From Psychrobacter aestuarii (lineage in GTDB: Bacteria; Pseudomonadota; Gammaproteobacteria; Pseudomonadales; Moraxellaceae): DNA of 64,000 bases. Numbering within the stretch: the first letter of the stretch is position 1; every line of letters starts with the position of its first letter. This document shows, piece after piece, positions 55,363 to 64,000 of the stretch. Location: the NCBI RefSeq assembly GCF_904846035.1, contig NZ_CAJGYT010000001.1, positions 2,232,001-2,296,000 of the forward strand. The letters are read 5' to 3'. Made by a program: the position numbers and the translations under genes. The notes below the pieces were generated by a model, which saw only the letters and a program-made list of their open reading frames with translations, did not search any database and had not been told where the DNA came from.

Positions 55363-56991
55363 ATGATGGAGTTTCAACAAAATTGGATGCTGCCAGCATT
55401 GATTGCAATACCTTTTATTGCCGGATTGCTGTGTTGGCTGGTCGAGCGATTCAATAAGCGCTTGCCGCGCTGGATTGCGCTGCTCGGTATGATGCTCACC
55501 TTTGCATTGTCATTGGTGTTGTGGCAACAAGGGCAGTTCGCTGGCATGAGTCAGCAGATGATTACCCCGCAAGCACCGACACCATGGATGGCGCAGTTTA
55601 GTGTGCCGTGGATACCTGATTTTGGTATCAGCTTTCACTTGGCGATGGATGGTATGTCGCTATTGATGATTGCGCTGACAGGACTGCTTGGTGTCGCTGC
55701 GGTCGCGTGTTCGTGGAATGAGATTCAGCGCCGCGTTGGCTTTTTTCACTTAAACTTGCTGTGGAGCTTGGGCGGCGTTATCGGGGTATTTCTTGCCATC
55801 GATATGTTCTTATTCTTCTTCTTTTGGGAGATGATGCTGGTTCCGATTTACTTCTTGATTGCCCTTTGGGGTCATGATGTGGTGGGTGGCAAGACCAAAG
55901 AGTACGCGGCGACTAAATTCTTTATTTATACCCAAGCCTCAGGTTTGATTATGCTCGTTGGCATCTTGATGCTGGTGCTGGTCAATTACAGCTTTAAAGG
56001 CGTGGTCAGCTTTAACTACAATGACTTGCTCGGCACGCCGCTTGGTGGCTGGGAATATCCCATCATGCTGTGTTTCTTTATCGGTTTTGCCGTCAAGCTG
56101 CCTGTGATGCCGTTTCATGGCTGGCTGCCTGACGCGCACGCGCAAGCACCAACCGCAGGCTCTGTCGATTTGGCAGGGGTGCTGATTAAGACAGCCGCTT
56201 ATGGCTTGATTCGCTTTGTGTTGCCGCTGTTTCCTACCGCGTCACAAGAATTTGCACCGATTGCGATTACTTTAGGTACGATTGGTATCTTCTATGGCGC
56301 GTGGCTCGCCTTTATGCAGACCGATATGAAACGTCTGCTGGCGTATACCAGTATCTCGCACATGGGCTTTGTGGTACTCGCCATCTATGTCGGCTCATTG
56401 CTCAGCTTGCAAGGTTTGATGATTCAGATGCTGGCGCATGGCTTAAGCTCGGCGGCACTGTTCATTATGGCAGGTCAGATTTATGAGCGTTTGCATACCC
56501 GCGATTTGACGTTGATGGGCGGTATGTGGGGACAGTTCCGCTATTACGCGCCTGTGCTGATGTTCTTTTGCGCCGCGCTGCTTGGCATTCCAGGTACGGG
56601 TAACTTTATCGGCGAGTTTATGATTTTGCTTGGCTCGTTTGCCGATTACCCTGTGTTTGTGGTGCTTGCGACCATCAGCCTTGTATTGGCAGGCTTGTAT
56701 TCGCTGATTTTGATTTACCGTGCGCTGTTTGGTCGCAATACGACTGAAGCGGTGGCGCTACAGACGATTGATTCGCATGGGCTGCCACATCGCCGCTTAA
56801 AAGATTTGGGTAAACGTGAGCTGTCACTGCTCTTGCTGCTCGCAGCAGGGCTTGTGTGGCTCGGTTTGTACCCACAACCGATATTGGACACATCCAGCCA
56901 TGCGATGCAGTGGATCAGTAATGCCTATGTTTATAGTGATGTCAGCTCAGTCAATACATCACAACTGCTTGATGCAATGGAGGCTCGTTAG
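55363..56991 (+). CDS. nuoM: NADH-quinone oxidoreductase subunit M
   Basis: A 542-residue antiporter-like proton-pumping subunit with about 14 helices. The conserved Glu in FFFWEMMLVPIYFLIALWG, the Lys in GFAVKLPVMPFHGWLPDAHAQ (residues about 242-262) and the Lys in QTDMKRLLAYTSISHMG mark the half-channels. It begins directly after nuoL; a second ATG follows at 55366. Confidence 0.95.
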   Translation: MMEFQQNWMLPALIAIPFIAGLLCWLVERFNKRLPRWIALLGMMLTFALSLVLWQQGQFAGMSQQMITPQAPTPWMAQFSVPWIPDFGISFHLAMDGMSLLMIALTGLLGVAAVACSWNEIQRRVGFFHLNLLWSLGGVIGVFLAIDMFLFFFFWEMMLVPIYFLIALWGHDVVGGKTKEYAATKFFIYTQASGLIMLVGILMLVLVNYSFKGVVSFNYNDLLGTPLGGWEYPIMLCFFIGFAVKLPVMPFHGWLPDAHAQAPTAGSVDLAGVLIKTAAYGLIRFVLPLFPTASQEFAPIAITLGTIGIFYGAWLAFMQTDMKRLLAYTSISHMGFVVLAIYVGSLLSLQGLMIQMLAHGLSSAALFIMAGQIYERLHTRDLTLMGGMWGQFRYYAPVLMFFCAALLGIPGTGNFIGEFMILLGSFADYPVFVVLATISLVLAGLYSLILIYRALFGRNTTEAVALQTIDSHGLPHRRLKDLGKRELSLLLLLAAGLVWLGLYPQPILDTSSHAMQWISNAYVYSDVSSVNTSQLLDAMEAR

Positions 56992-56994
56992 GTC

Positions 56995-58473
56995 ATGAAT
57001 GAATTTGTAATGAGTGATTTGATGGGGCTGATGCCTTATGCGCCAATCATTGCGGTGGTGCTGACGATACTGGTGGTGATGATTGCCATTACCGTGAAGC
57101 GCTCGCACATCGTGACAGCCGCGCTGACCATGATAGGTCTGAACGTCAGCCTAGTGCTGTTGTTGCTACAGATATTCGGTCTGGTCGATATGGGCAGCAC
57201 GTTGCCGACGGCCGATCAGCTGTTTGTGGTGGACAACTTTGCCCGCTTTAATATGCTGATTGTGCTGGTGTGCGCGCTGGCGTGCTCCACGCTGTCTTAT
57301 GCGTATCTAAGTACGCTGCGAGACAACAAAGACGAGCTGTATCTGTTGATGCTGTTGTCTACGGCAGGGGCGCTACTGATGGTGTGCGCGCAGCATATGG
57401 CATCGTTCTTTATGAGTCTTGAGCTGCTCTCCGTGCCGCTATATGGCATGCTCGCGTACACCTATTTGCGTGAGCGCTCGCTGGAGTCGGGGCTAAAGTA
57501 TCTGGTGCTGTCCGCCACAGCGTCCGCCACGCTCTTGATGGGTATGGCATTTATTTATGCGGAAGTGGGCTCGCTGGCGTTTCGTCCTATCAGTGCGGTG
57601 TTGCCACAGCTCTTTGGCTCACCGATACTGATTTTAGGGGCGGCAATGATGCTGTTTGGGGTGGCGTTTAAGCTCTCAGCCGCGCCATTTCATGCGTGGA
57701 CGCCAGATGTGTACGAGGGCGCACCCGCGCCTGTGGCGACTTATCTGGCGTCGGTATCTAAGGTGGCGATTGTTGCTTTGGCGATACGCTTTTTGCTCGA
57801 TACGTCGCTATTGGCCTTGCCAAGCGTACAGCTGCTATTGACCGTGATGGCGTGTCTGTCTATCTTGGCGGGTAACCTGCTGGCCGTGCGCCAAAACAAC
57901 GTCAAGCGCCTGCTTGGTTACTCCTCGATTGCGCATATGGGCTATGTGCTGATTATTATCGTCAGTGCTGCAGGCGCGGCAACGAGCATCGGCAGCATGT
58001 ATATGGCGGTGTATGCCTTTACCTCTATCGGTGCCTTTGGCGTGGTGACCTTGATGTCTAGCCCCTATCGTCCTACAGGGGAGGCGGATGACTTGGTACA
58101 TTATCAGGGACTGTTTTGGCGTCGTCCTATCTTGACCGCTGTCATGACCATCATGATGCTGTCACTGGCTGGCGTGCCCTTGACCGCAGGCTTGATTACC
58201 AAGCTGTTTGCTATCTTAACCGTGGTGCAGTTCGGTCATTGGTTCTTGGCAGCGATGATTATTTTGGGTAGCGCCATCGGTCTGTTCTATTACCTGCGCG
58301 TGATGCTGACCTTGTTTAAGCGTCCCAAGGCGTTTATTGAATTTGATGTCAATAAAGCGTGGGCAGGTCGTCTTGGCGGTATCATGATACTGACCGTGAC
58401 CGCGATGATTTTGGTGTTCGGTGTTTGGCCTGCCAAGCTGATTGAATGGTCGGCGCTGGCATCTATTTGGTAA
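56995..58473 (+). CDS. nuoN: NADH-quinone oxidoreductase subunit N
   Basis: A 492-residue third antiporter-like subunit and the last gene of the operon. Key regions: FFMSLELLSVPLYGMLAYTY (Glu), LFGVAFKLSAAPFHAWTPDVYEGAP (Lys, residues about 218-242) and NNVKRLLGYSSIAHMGY (Lys). The ATG lies three bases after the nuoM stop, with GGAGG a little far upstream. A strong terminator follows at 58521. Confidence 0.95.
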   Translation: MNEFVMSDLMGLMPYAPIIAVVLTILVVMIAITVKRSHIVTAALTMIGLNVSLVLLLLQIFGLVDMGSTLPTADQLFVVDNFARFNMLIVLVCALACSTLSYAYLSTLRDNKDELYLLMLLSTAGALLMVCAQHMASFFMSLELLSVPLYGMLAYTYLRERSLESGLKYLVLSATASATLLMGMAFIYAEVGSLAFRPISAVLPQLFGSPILILGAAMMLFGVAFKLSAAPFHAWTPDVYEGAPAPVATYLASVSKVAIVALAIRFLLDTSLLALPSVQLLLTVMACLSILAGNLLAVRQNNVKRLLGYSSIAHMGYVLIIIVSAAGAATSIGSMYMAVYAFTSIGAFGVVTLMSSPYRPTGEADDLVHYQGLFWRRPILTAVMTIMMLSLAGVPLTAGLITKLFAILTVVQFGHWFLAAMIILGSAIGLFYYLRVMLTLFKRPKAFIEFDVNKAWAGRLGGIMILTVTAMILVFGVWPAKLIEWSALASIW

Positions 58474-58520
58474 CGCTGCGCTAGTAAAGCGACTGTCCAT
58501 GCAGACGCGTGCGACACCCC

Positions 58521-58561
58521 AAGATGCGCCAGTTTATGATAAGCTTGGCGCATCTTTTTTA
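58521..58561 (+). terminator. Intrinsic terminator of the nuo operon
   Basis: Perfect 11-bp arms AAGATGCGCCA (58521-58531) and TGGCGCATCTT (58546-58556) around a 14-nt loop, followed by six T. Confidence 0.92.
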
Positions 58562-58603
58562 TGGTGTTTCCTTTTTTCGATTGATAACCTAAGACGATAT
58601 GCT

Positions 58604-59416
58604 ATGAGTGAAAACAATATTCAGACCGTAAAAGTGCTGAGCAAAACCACATGGACGCCCAACTTATTCAGTTTTACCGTCAGCCGTCCTGACAGTTTTA
58701 AATTTACCGCAGGGCAGTTTGTGCGTTTGGGCGTCAATCCGACCCAGCTTCGCTATCATCAAGACAGCGGCGAGCACGTCGAGAACGAAGCGGTGTTTCG
58801 CGCCTATTCGATTGTCTCATCCCCTTTTGATGAGGTACTGGAGTTTTTCTCAATTGTTATTCCTGATGGGGCGTTTACCTCACAGCTGCAGCATTTAGAA
58901 GTTGGCGATACGCTGTTGTTAAACACCACGCCGTTTGGCTTTTTGACCCTCGCGCGCTATCAAGCGCCATTGCCCAAAGACTTGTGGCTTTTAGCGACAG
59001 GCACAGGGATTGCGCCGTTTTTGTCGATGCTCCAAGACCTAAAAACGTGGGAAGATTACGAGCATATCGTACTGGCGTACAGCGCGCGTAATGAGGCTGA
59101 GCTGGCGTATGTGGACAAAATCAAAACCCTGCAAGATGACTTTGGCAGTTTGGTGGAGAATCCTGCCAAGCTGATATTTGCGCCCATCATCACCCGCGAG
59201 GCGCACGAGGGTGTACTCAATGAGCGCCTGCCTAAGCTGTTATTGGACGGTACATTGCAAGCGCACGTGGGGCTGCCACTCGCCACTGAGCACAGTCATG
59301 TGATGCTGTGCGGCAACCCTGAGATGGTCGATGACACCAAAGAAGCCCTAAAGACATTGGGATTGGTGATGAACCGCCGCGGCGAAGGCAACATCGCAGT
59401 TGAAAACTACTGGTAA
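58604..59416 (+). CDS. fpr: Ferredoxin/flavodoxin-NADP+ reductase
   Basis: A 270-residue FAD protein of the bacterial FprA type that passes electrons between NADPH and ferredoxin or flavodoxin. The FAD site is RAYSIVSSP, the pyridine-nucleotide loop ATGTGIAPFLSML, the later segment HVMLCGNPEMVDDTKEAL and the C-terminal VENYW with an aromatic end. The ATG at 58604 is chosen on family length; the frame runs 54 codons further upstream through the nuo terminator, which cannot be coding in practice. Shine-Dalgarno is weak (AAGACGA). It lies behind its own terminator and is not part of the nuo unit. Confidence 0.92.
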   Translation: MSENNIQTVKVLSKTTWTPNLFSFTVSRPDSFKFTAGQFVRLGVNPTQLRYHQDSGEHVENEAVFRAYSIVSSPFDEVLEFFSIVIPDGAFTSQLQHLEVGDTLLLNTTPFGFLTLARYQAPLPKDLWLLATGTGIAPFLSMLQDLKTWEDYEHIVLAYSARNEAELAYVDKIKTLQDDFGSLVENPAKLIFAPIITREAHEGVLNERLPKLLLDGTLQAHVGLPLATEHSHVMLCGNPEMVDDTKEALKTLGLVMNRRGEGNIAVENYW

Positions 59417-59447
59417 GCGCTTAATAAAACTGTTTGCGTTAATACAT

Positions 59448-59487
59448 AAAAAAGCCCTCAAGCATCGCGGTTTGAGGGCTTTTTTTA
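59448..59487. terminator. Bidirectional intrinsic terminator after the reductase gene
   Basis: GCCCTCAA (59454-59461) and TTGAGGGC (59472-59479) with a 10-nt loop, flanked by A on the left and T on the right. It serves the plus-strand reductase gene and the convergent hypothetical gene. Confidence 0.9.
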
Positions 59488-59540
59488 TACTGATTTTATG
59501 GTTAATACGTTTTTGTGGTCAGTGCTTTATTGCCTTGCGC

Positions 59541-60311
59541 TTAGGGCATTTGGCTCGGTTCGGTGGCGTCATCTATAGGATTGATCGGTCCTTTCATCAG
59601 CTCTGGCTCGTCATCATCGCCCAAGATGTCTTCACCGCGCCCGCTGCCGAGCAGGTCGCGGTAGTTGACTTGGGTTTTTAGTATCAGCTGCTCTTCTTCG
59701 ACTTCGCCATAGTTGACTTGTACTTTGTGCAGCGAGCTCATGATTTTTTTGTTGTTTTTGAGCCAGCGGTGAATGTCTAAGTAAATGATGTCGTCTTTGG
59801 CGCGCGCAATATTGATATAGGTCAAAATCACACCCAAGGGGTCTTTTTTGAGCACGCTGTGATAAAACCATACCGCAAGCTTGATGCCTTGACGCTTAAC
59901 AAACGACTCACAGCGCAAATTTAACACGTCGGTATAGGTCAGCTGCCCAAAGACAAAGCGCTGCACGTTGCGGTCAAGCTGAGCGTGGACAAGGCGAAAA
60001 TTACTGGCAACCTCGACATAGATGCCCGCGACATTGATGGTACAAAACAGGCGAAACCACGCGTCATGCAGCTCAACGCGCAGCTCTAGAATCGAGGCGA
60101 CATTGTCGGTTACGAATTTTTGTAAGGCGTCATTGACGTACTTTTGCGCGACAGGCAGGCGCATCTCGTCATCGAGTTTGTCGGTGGTTTTGCCATACAG
60201 TTTTTTTACGTTTTGAGCGACGTTCCTCCAGATATCAGCAAAAGAATCGTTCAGACGATTGCTAAAATTTTCTGAGAAGTCATCACGATTATCAAAGTCA
60301 CTCAAGTGCAT
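59541..60311 (-). CDS. Conserved-looking hypothetical cytoplasmic protein
   Basis: A 256-residue protein with no signal peptide or membrane segment. The N-terminal half is helical and charged (FSNRLNDSFADIWRNVAQN, VNDALQKFVTDNVASILELR). The middle reads like alternating strands (WFRLFCTINVAGIYVEVASN). The C-terminal third is acidic (DILGDDDEPELMKG) and ends in a Pro/Asp-rich tail. The ATG at 60309-60311 has AAGG, with a second ATG at 60326. I do not recognise the family. It is flanked by the reductase terminator and, 400 bp away, by divergent mscS. Even composition and codon pattern suggest a real gene. Confidence 0.7.
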   Translation of the reverse strand: MHLSDFDNRDDFSENFSNRLNDSFADIWRNVAQNVKKLYGKTTDKLDDEMRLPVAQKYVNDALQKFVTDNVASILELRVELHDAWFRLFCTINVAGIYVEVASNFRLVHAQLDRNVQRFVFGQLTYTDVLNLRCESFVKRQGIKLAVWFYHSVLKKDPLGVILTYINIARAKDDIIYLDIHRWLKNNKKIMSSLHKVQVNYGEVEEEQLILKTQVNYRDLLGSGRGEDILGDDDEPELMKGPINPIDDATEPSQMP

Positions 60312-60709
60312 TATCCTTATGATCATGGTACGGGTTGTGCGGGCAATACCTGACAGCAGAAAAGAGGTCTGTCACAGCGCCATAACCGTCAACGCGCGCG
60401 TGTACTGCGCAAACCAGTATATAGCAAAATAATAGCGTAACAAACCGATGCACCGATTCGGTAGCAAATATCCTAAACAATACAAATTGCCCTACCAAAC
60501 ACACACGCGAATCCTTATGATGATAAGCCAACTGATGCCATCAATCGTGCCACTGGTCAAGAGCGTGGCTCTACAATTGCCAAGCATGTTATGATGTGGC
60601 GCAAGTAAAAGCCGACAAGCGGTCGCTGGTCGCAATACGACAAACGATGACATATCATGCGCTCGGCGTATGGTATCTACAATGATATAAAAGACAACAA
60701 AGAGTGGCT

Positions 60710-61690
60710 ATGGAATTTTTAGGATACACCATTGATATTGGGTCGCTGGCGGACAATGCGTTGGTACTGCTTACCAAGGTATTGCTGGCTATCGTTATTT
60801 TTGTGGTCGGGCAGTGGCTCGCCAAACGCGTCATTGCCATCGCTGACCGTTTGATGACACGCAGTCGGCTTGATGCGACCGTTGCCAGCTTTTTAGGTCG
60901 TATTTTATACGGGTTGCTCATGGTGGTTGTGGTGCTCGCCGCGCTAAACAATGTCGGCGTACAGACCACGTCGGTCGTTGCTATCTTGGGTGGTGCTGCG
61001 GTAGCGATTGGTCTGTCATTAAAAGACCAGCTGTCGAACTTTGCCGCAGGCATTATGATTGTGACCTTCCGTCCGTTTGTGCGTGGTGATTACGTGCAGA
61101 TTCAGGGCTACACGGGCACAGTGACCGAGATTACCTTGGTCAATACGCACATCACCACGACCAACAATCACGCCATCATTATTCCAAATGGTGACATCAC
61201 CACCTCAGCGACCACCAACTATACGATGCTGCCCAACCGCCGTGTGGACATCACTATTGGTATCGGCTATGACGCGGATATCAAAGCAGCCAAAGCCTTG
61301 ATGCTTAAATTGGCAGATGACAACCCCGTCGCTTTTAAAGACCCAGCGCCGATTGTGCGCGTGACCAACTTGGGTGACAACTCGGTCGATTTAACCTTAA
61401 ACGTCTGGACGACCAATGACGACTGGTGGTCGATGCAGTGCGCGCTGTTAGAAGAGTTTAAATACGCGCTCGATAGCGAAAAAATTGAGATTCCATTCCC
61501 GCAGCGTAGCTTGCACGTTAAGGGGCTCGATACCTTGGTCAGCAGCATGAGCGCCGCAAATAAATTTCCGTCGCCAATGCCTGAGGACAGCGCGGTCAGT
61601 CAAGCGACCAGTGAGACGCCAAATCTTGCAAAAGGCAATGATGCTGCCATCAACGCCGCTTCTGCCAGTGAAGGCAAGCAAGATAAGTAA
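60710..61690 (+). CDS. mscS: Small-conductance mechanosensitive channel MscS
   Basis: A 326-residue MscS that opens under membrane tension to relieve osmotic shock. Helices 1-3 lie at about residues 12-35, 60-80 and 88-115. The pore-lining helix is the Gly/Ala-rich VVAILGGAAVAIGLSLKDQL, then the beta domain begins with FRPFVRGDYVQIQG and IIPNGDITTSATTNYT. The C-terminal ~50 residues are low complexity. AAAGAG precedes the ATG at 60710; a GTG at 60704 is also possible. It is divergent from the hypothetical gene and is followed by a bidirectional terminator. Confidence 0.92.
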   Translation: MEFLGYTIDIGSLADNALVLLTKVLLAIVIFVVGQWLAKRVIAIADRLMTRSRLDATVASFLGRILYGLLMVVVVLAALNNVGVQTTSVVAILGGAAVAIGLSLKDQLSNFAAGIMIVTFRPFVRGDYVQIQGYTGTVTEITLVNTHITTTNNHAIIIPNGDITTSATTNYTMLPNRRVDITIGIGYDADIKAAKALMLKLADDNPVAFKDPAPIVRVTNLGDNSVDLTLNVWTTNDDWWSMQCALLEEFKYALDSEKIEIPFPQRSLHVKGLDTLVSSMSAANKFPSPMPEDSAVSQATSETPNLAKGNDAAINAASASEGKQDK

Positions 61691-61727
61691 AGACGCTGGT
61701 TAAAATAAAAATATGACCCAGTGATAT

Positions 61728-61766
61728 AAAAAAGGACGCGCTAAGTACATGAGCGCGTCCTTTTTT
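61728..61766. terminator. Bidirectional intrinsic terminator between mscS and ybeY
   Basis: GGACGCGCT (61734-61742) and AGCGCGTCC (61752-61760) with a 9-nt loop, flanked by A and T runs. It serves convergent mscS and ybeY. Confidence 0.92.
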
Positions 61767-61796
61767 ATGCTTCGTTATTGTGGCTTTGCTTGATAC

Positions 61797-62387
61797 TTAT
61801 TCTTCGTCAGCAAGATAGGGATTGGGCAAGCCATGTTGCGCCAAAATCGCAATCTCAAAGCTTTCCATCTCGGCTTGCTCAGACTCGCCCAGCTCGTGGT
61901 CAAAGCCGAAGAGATGCAAGAGACCATGCACAAACAAATGACTGATATGCTGATCCACAGTTTTGTGTTGCTCTTTGGCTTGCTGGACGACCACCTCATG
62001 ACAGACGATAAGTTCGCCAAGCGGAATCTCAGGCATCATGGGCAAGACATCGGCGGGCAAGTCGCTTGGGTAAGATAAAATATTGGTCGCGTAGTCTTTG
62101 CCGCGCGCCTCAAGGTTAATGGCGCGTCCCTCGGTCGGGTCGGTCACATACACATCGACCGTTTTGTCCGTATCCTGCCACGTGTCCGCGTTTATCTGCG
62201 CAAAGTAGGGCAGTATCAGACCTTGCTGCATCTGCGCGCTGATATAGTTTAATGTGCTGTCAAATAACGGCTGCAAGCGCTCGGGCGCATAATGGCTGGC
62301 AAGCGCCTCGTCCATACCCTCAGCAAGGCTGGTATAGACACCTAAACCTGCGCTATCTTCTGTGTAATCTTGGGCATTGTCATTCAT
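61797..62387 (-). CDS. ybeY: Endoribonuclease YbeY
   Basis: A 196-residue metal-dependent RNase that acts in maturation of 16S rRNA 3' ends and in ribosome quality control. The zinc site is HGLLHLFGFDHE (H-x3-H-x5-H), preceded by LGELIVCHEVV. The N-terminal ~40 residues (MNDNAQDYTEDSAGLG...) are longer than in E. coli YbeY (155). AAGGACACGAT precedes the ATG. It follows phoH on the same strand, as in the widespread ybeZ-ybeY pair, but a strong hairpin lies in the 106-bp gap. Confidence 0.93.
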   Translation of the reverse strand: MNDNAQDYTEDSAGLGVYTSLAEGMDEALASHYAPERLQPLFDSTLNYISAQMQQGLILPYFAQINADTWQDTDKTVDVYVTDPTEGRAINLEARGKDYATNILSYPSDLPADVLPMMPEIPLGELIVCHEVVVQQAKEQHKTVDQHISHLFVHGLLHLFGFDHELGESEQAEMESFEIAILAQHGLPNPYLADEE

Positions 62388-62417
62388 ATCGTGTCCTTAT
62401 GATTGCTGGTATTGCCA

Positions 62418-62452
62418 TAAAAAAGACCAGATACGCTATCTGGTCTTTTTTT
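62418..62452. terminator. Terminator between phoH and ybeY
   Basis: AGACCAGAT (62424-62432) and ATCTGGTCT (62438-62446) pair perfectly around a 5-nt loop, with A-tract on the left and T-tract on the right, so it can act on both strands. It sits between two tandem minus-strand genes, 40 bp after phoH. Confidence 0.88.
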
Positions 62453-62493
62453 TGCTATCTTAATTGTGTTGCCGTTATACAGCCAATACCGAT

Positions 62494-63567
62494 TTATTCA
62501 GCATCGCTTTTGACGCGGGCGGCTTCTTGTTCTCTTAAGCGCTCTTGCTTGCGGCGCTCTTTGAGGATTTCTTGCTCTTCATCAAACACATCATAGGCTT
62601 CGACGATTTTTTGTACCAGCTGGTGACGTACCACGTCTTTTGAGTCAAATTTGGTGATGTGAATCTCTTCAATACCACTCAAAATGTCTAAAGCTTGCGC
62701 CAAGCCTGATTTGTGCCCGCGTGGTAAATCGACCTGCGTGATGTCACCTGTGATGACCGCACGTGAGCCAAAGCCCAAACGGGTTAGGAACATTTTCATC
62801 TGTTCAGGCGTGGTGTTTTGCGCTTCATCCAAAATCACAAACGAGTTGTTCAGCGTACGTCCGCGCATATAGGCAAGCGGCGCAACTTCGATGATTTGGC
62901 GCTCAATCATTTTGCCGACCTTTTCAAAGCCGAGCATTTCATATAGCGCGTCATACAATGGGCGTAAGTACGGGTCGATTTTTTGGGTCAAATCACCGGG
63001 TAAGAAGCCCAATTTTTCGCCCGCTTCAACCGCAGGACGTACCAGCAAGATACGCTCAATCTCGTTGCGCTCCATCATATCGACCGCGCACGCCACGGCA
63101 AGGTAGGTCTTACCTGTACCCGCAGGACCAATGCCGAATGACACATCTGAGGTCAAGACGTTTTTGACATAGCGCTGCTGATTGCCGCCGCGCGGAATGA
63201 TACGCCCTTTGCGCGTTCGCAAGCTAATCGGCGTAAAGTCATTGGGCGCGTCGTCATCGTGAGGGGTGTCGTCAGTCTCGTCTTCTTCGTCCTCGTCACG
63301 GGCGATGCTCGATTGGATGATAAGGTGCAGCTCTTCGGGGCTGATGTCTTTGGTTTTTTGGTTTTGGGCTTCGTCTGCCATCTTATATAAGATGCGCTCG
63401 GCGTGCTCGACAGCGGTAATGTCCCCCGTCAGCAAAAAGTCGCCTTGGCGCTGATTTATTTTAATGTCTAAACGGTCTTGTAAGTATTTGATGTGATTAT
63501 TATATTCCCCAAGCACGGTCTTGAGCTGTGCTGGCGTGAGTGATTCAAACGTTACATGGCGGCTCAT
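62494..63567 (-). CDS. phoH: PhoH-family ATPase (YbeZ)
   Basis: A 357-residue PhoH/YbeZ ATPase, a partner of YbeY in RNA metabolism. An N-terminal KH-like domain (residues 1-70) is followed by an acidic insert (about 91-110, Asp/Glu-rich), Walker A GPAGTGKT (147-154) and Walker B VILDEAQN (about 244-251), with RPAVEAGEKLGFLPGDL, EVAPLAYMRGRTLN and the C-terminal Lys/Arg/Glu coiled tail. The ATG at 63565-63567 aligns with the E. coli YbeZ start; longer starts exist at 63606 and 63648. Shine-Dalgarno is poor for all. No miaB is visible upstream. Confidence 0.92.
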   Translation of the reverse strand: MSRHVTFESLTPAQLKTVLGEYNNHIKYLQDRLDIKINQRQGDFLLTGDITAVEHAERILYKMADEAQNQKTKDISPEELHLIIQSSIARDEDEEDETDDTPHDDDAPNDFTPISLRTRKGRIIPRGGNQQRYVKNVLTSDVSFGIGPAGTGKTYLAVACAVDMMERNEIERILLVRPAVEAGEKLGFLPGDLTQKIDPYLRPLYDALYEMLGFEKVGKMIERQIIEVAPLAYMRGRTLNNSFVILDEAQNTTPEQMKMFLTRLGFGSRAVITGDITQVDLPRGHKSGLAQALDILSGIEEIHITKFDSKDVVRHQLVQKIVEAYDVFDEEQEILKERRKQERLREQEAARVKSDAE

Positions 63568-63648
63568 GGAGTCAGTCAAGCGAATATCCTTGTATTGGTT
63601 GCCCATATGCAGCGCATATCGGACGATATATAAAAAACATATCAGCAA

Positions 63649-64000
63649 TACGTATTGTCAATACGGTAGCACGGGACGGTAGCACGCGGCTGCGATTTGC
63701 TGATGCGGGCAGCGGGTCTACGTCTTTCATTATGGTTGATAGTTTTTAAAATTCAAGCCATAAGCACGCATTCACGCGCGCGTTTTTGTATGCCGATTGC
63801 AACCGCTGTCTGTGTAGACGGTAGCGGTGTGGGTCGATGCCACTTGCGCATGACGGCGTAGATACTGCGCGGCGCAGGCATATAAAATAACAGACGATGG
63901 CACAGCTTTTTGGGCGATTTGTGATACTCTATTTGCTGCAAAAACAACACGCGGACGCTATCGCCGCTTAATAATAAAATCATTGCGTTGGTACTTAGCA
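63649..64000. other. Right-edge stretch with no confident gene
   Basis: About 350 bp. A minus-strand frame (63753 to the edge) is open to the window end: it starts MILLLSGDSVRVL at 63983 but has no stop upstream before the edge, so it could be the tail of a gene outside the window or chance. It is not recognisable. The phoH promoter probably also lies here. Confidence 0.35.

Overview
The window looks like ordinary chromosome from a gammaproteobacterium of the family Moraxellaceae, most likely the Psychrobacter / Moraxella (Faucicola) group. The reasons are the fused nuoCD inside a complete nuoA-N operon, an AdeIJK/MexAB-OprM type efflux operon, the leuS-lptE-holA order, a magnesium-type HemB, and the general look of the proteins. 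Base composition looks near 50% GC by eye (not counted). The placement is inference from protein resemblance, not from a marker gene. I see no rRNA, tRNA, CRISPR array, prophage or intact insertion sequence.

Layout. 1-6.5 kb (minus strand): the start of macB (cut by the window edge), macA, holA, lptE, leuS. 6.7-7.6 kb (plus): a YffB/ArsC-family protein and a small secreted protein. 7.7-12.7 kb (minus): a 77-residue membrane protein, argB, an unusual phosphomannomutase, dut, mgtE. 12.9-16.2 kb (minus): rep helicase and hemB. 16.3-22.9 kb (minus): a three-gene RND efflux operon with a striking MerR-type promoter. 23.4-24.4 kb (minus): octaprenyl diphosphate synthase, divergent from rplU-rpmA (24.8-25.5 kb, plus). 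25.9-30.6 kb (plus): lolA, a HIT protein, an MFS transporter, an acyl-CoA synthetase. 31.2-32.1 kb (plus): an abundant-looking outer-membrane beta-barrel protein of unknown role. 32.2-33.6 kb (minus): an Sfp-type phosphopantetheinyl transferase and pal. 34.0-36.6 kb (plus): pepN. 36.8-37.8 kb (minus): DAHP synthase. 38.0-41.7 kb (plus): lpxB, rnhB, a CAP-domain lipoprotein. 42.4-58.5 kb (plus): the 13-gene nuo operon. 58.6-59.4 kb (plus): a ferredoxin/flavodoxin-NADP reductase. The end holds a hypothetical gene (minus), mscS (plus), then ybeY and phoH (minus).

Themes. Envelope biogenesis is strongly represented: LptE and LpxB for lipopolysaccharide, LolA for lipoprotein traffic, Pal, the barrel protein, and two tripartite exporters (MacA/MacB and the RND pump). 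Respiration is the second theme: the whole of complex I plus the IspB step of ubiquinone side-chain synthesis. Transcription units are usually closed by clear intrinsic terminators, many of them bidirectional between convergent genes.

I did not find a new multi-gene system. The most interesting signal is regulatory: a consensus-like promoter with a 20-bp spacer filled by a 22-bp dyad, the hallmark of MerR-family activation, in front of the RND operon, with no merR-like gene in the window. Others are an intrinsic terminator upstream of pepN that belongs to no visible gene, an atypical phosphomannomutase, and several perfect inverted repeats in intergenic DNA. Start codons were moved inward from the longest frame wherever a ribosome binding site, signal peptide or family length supported it.
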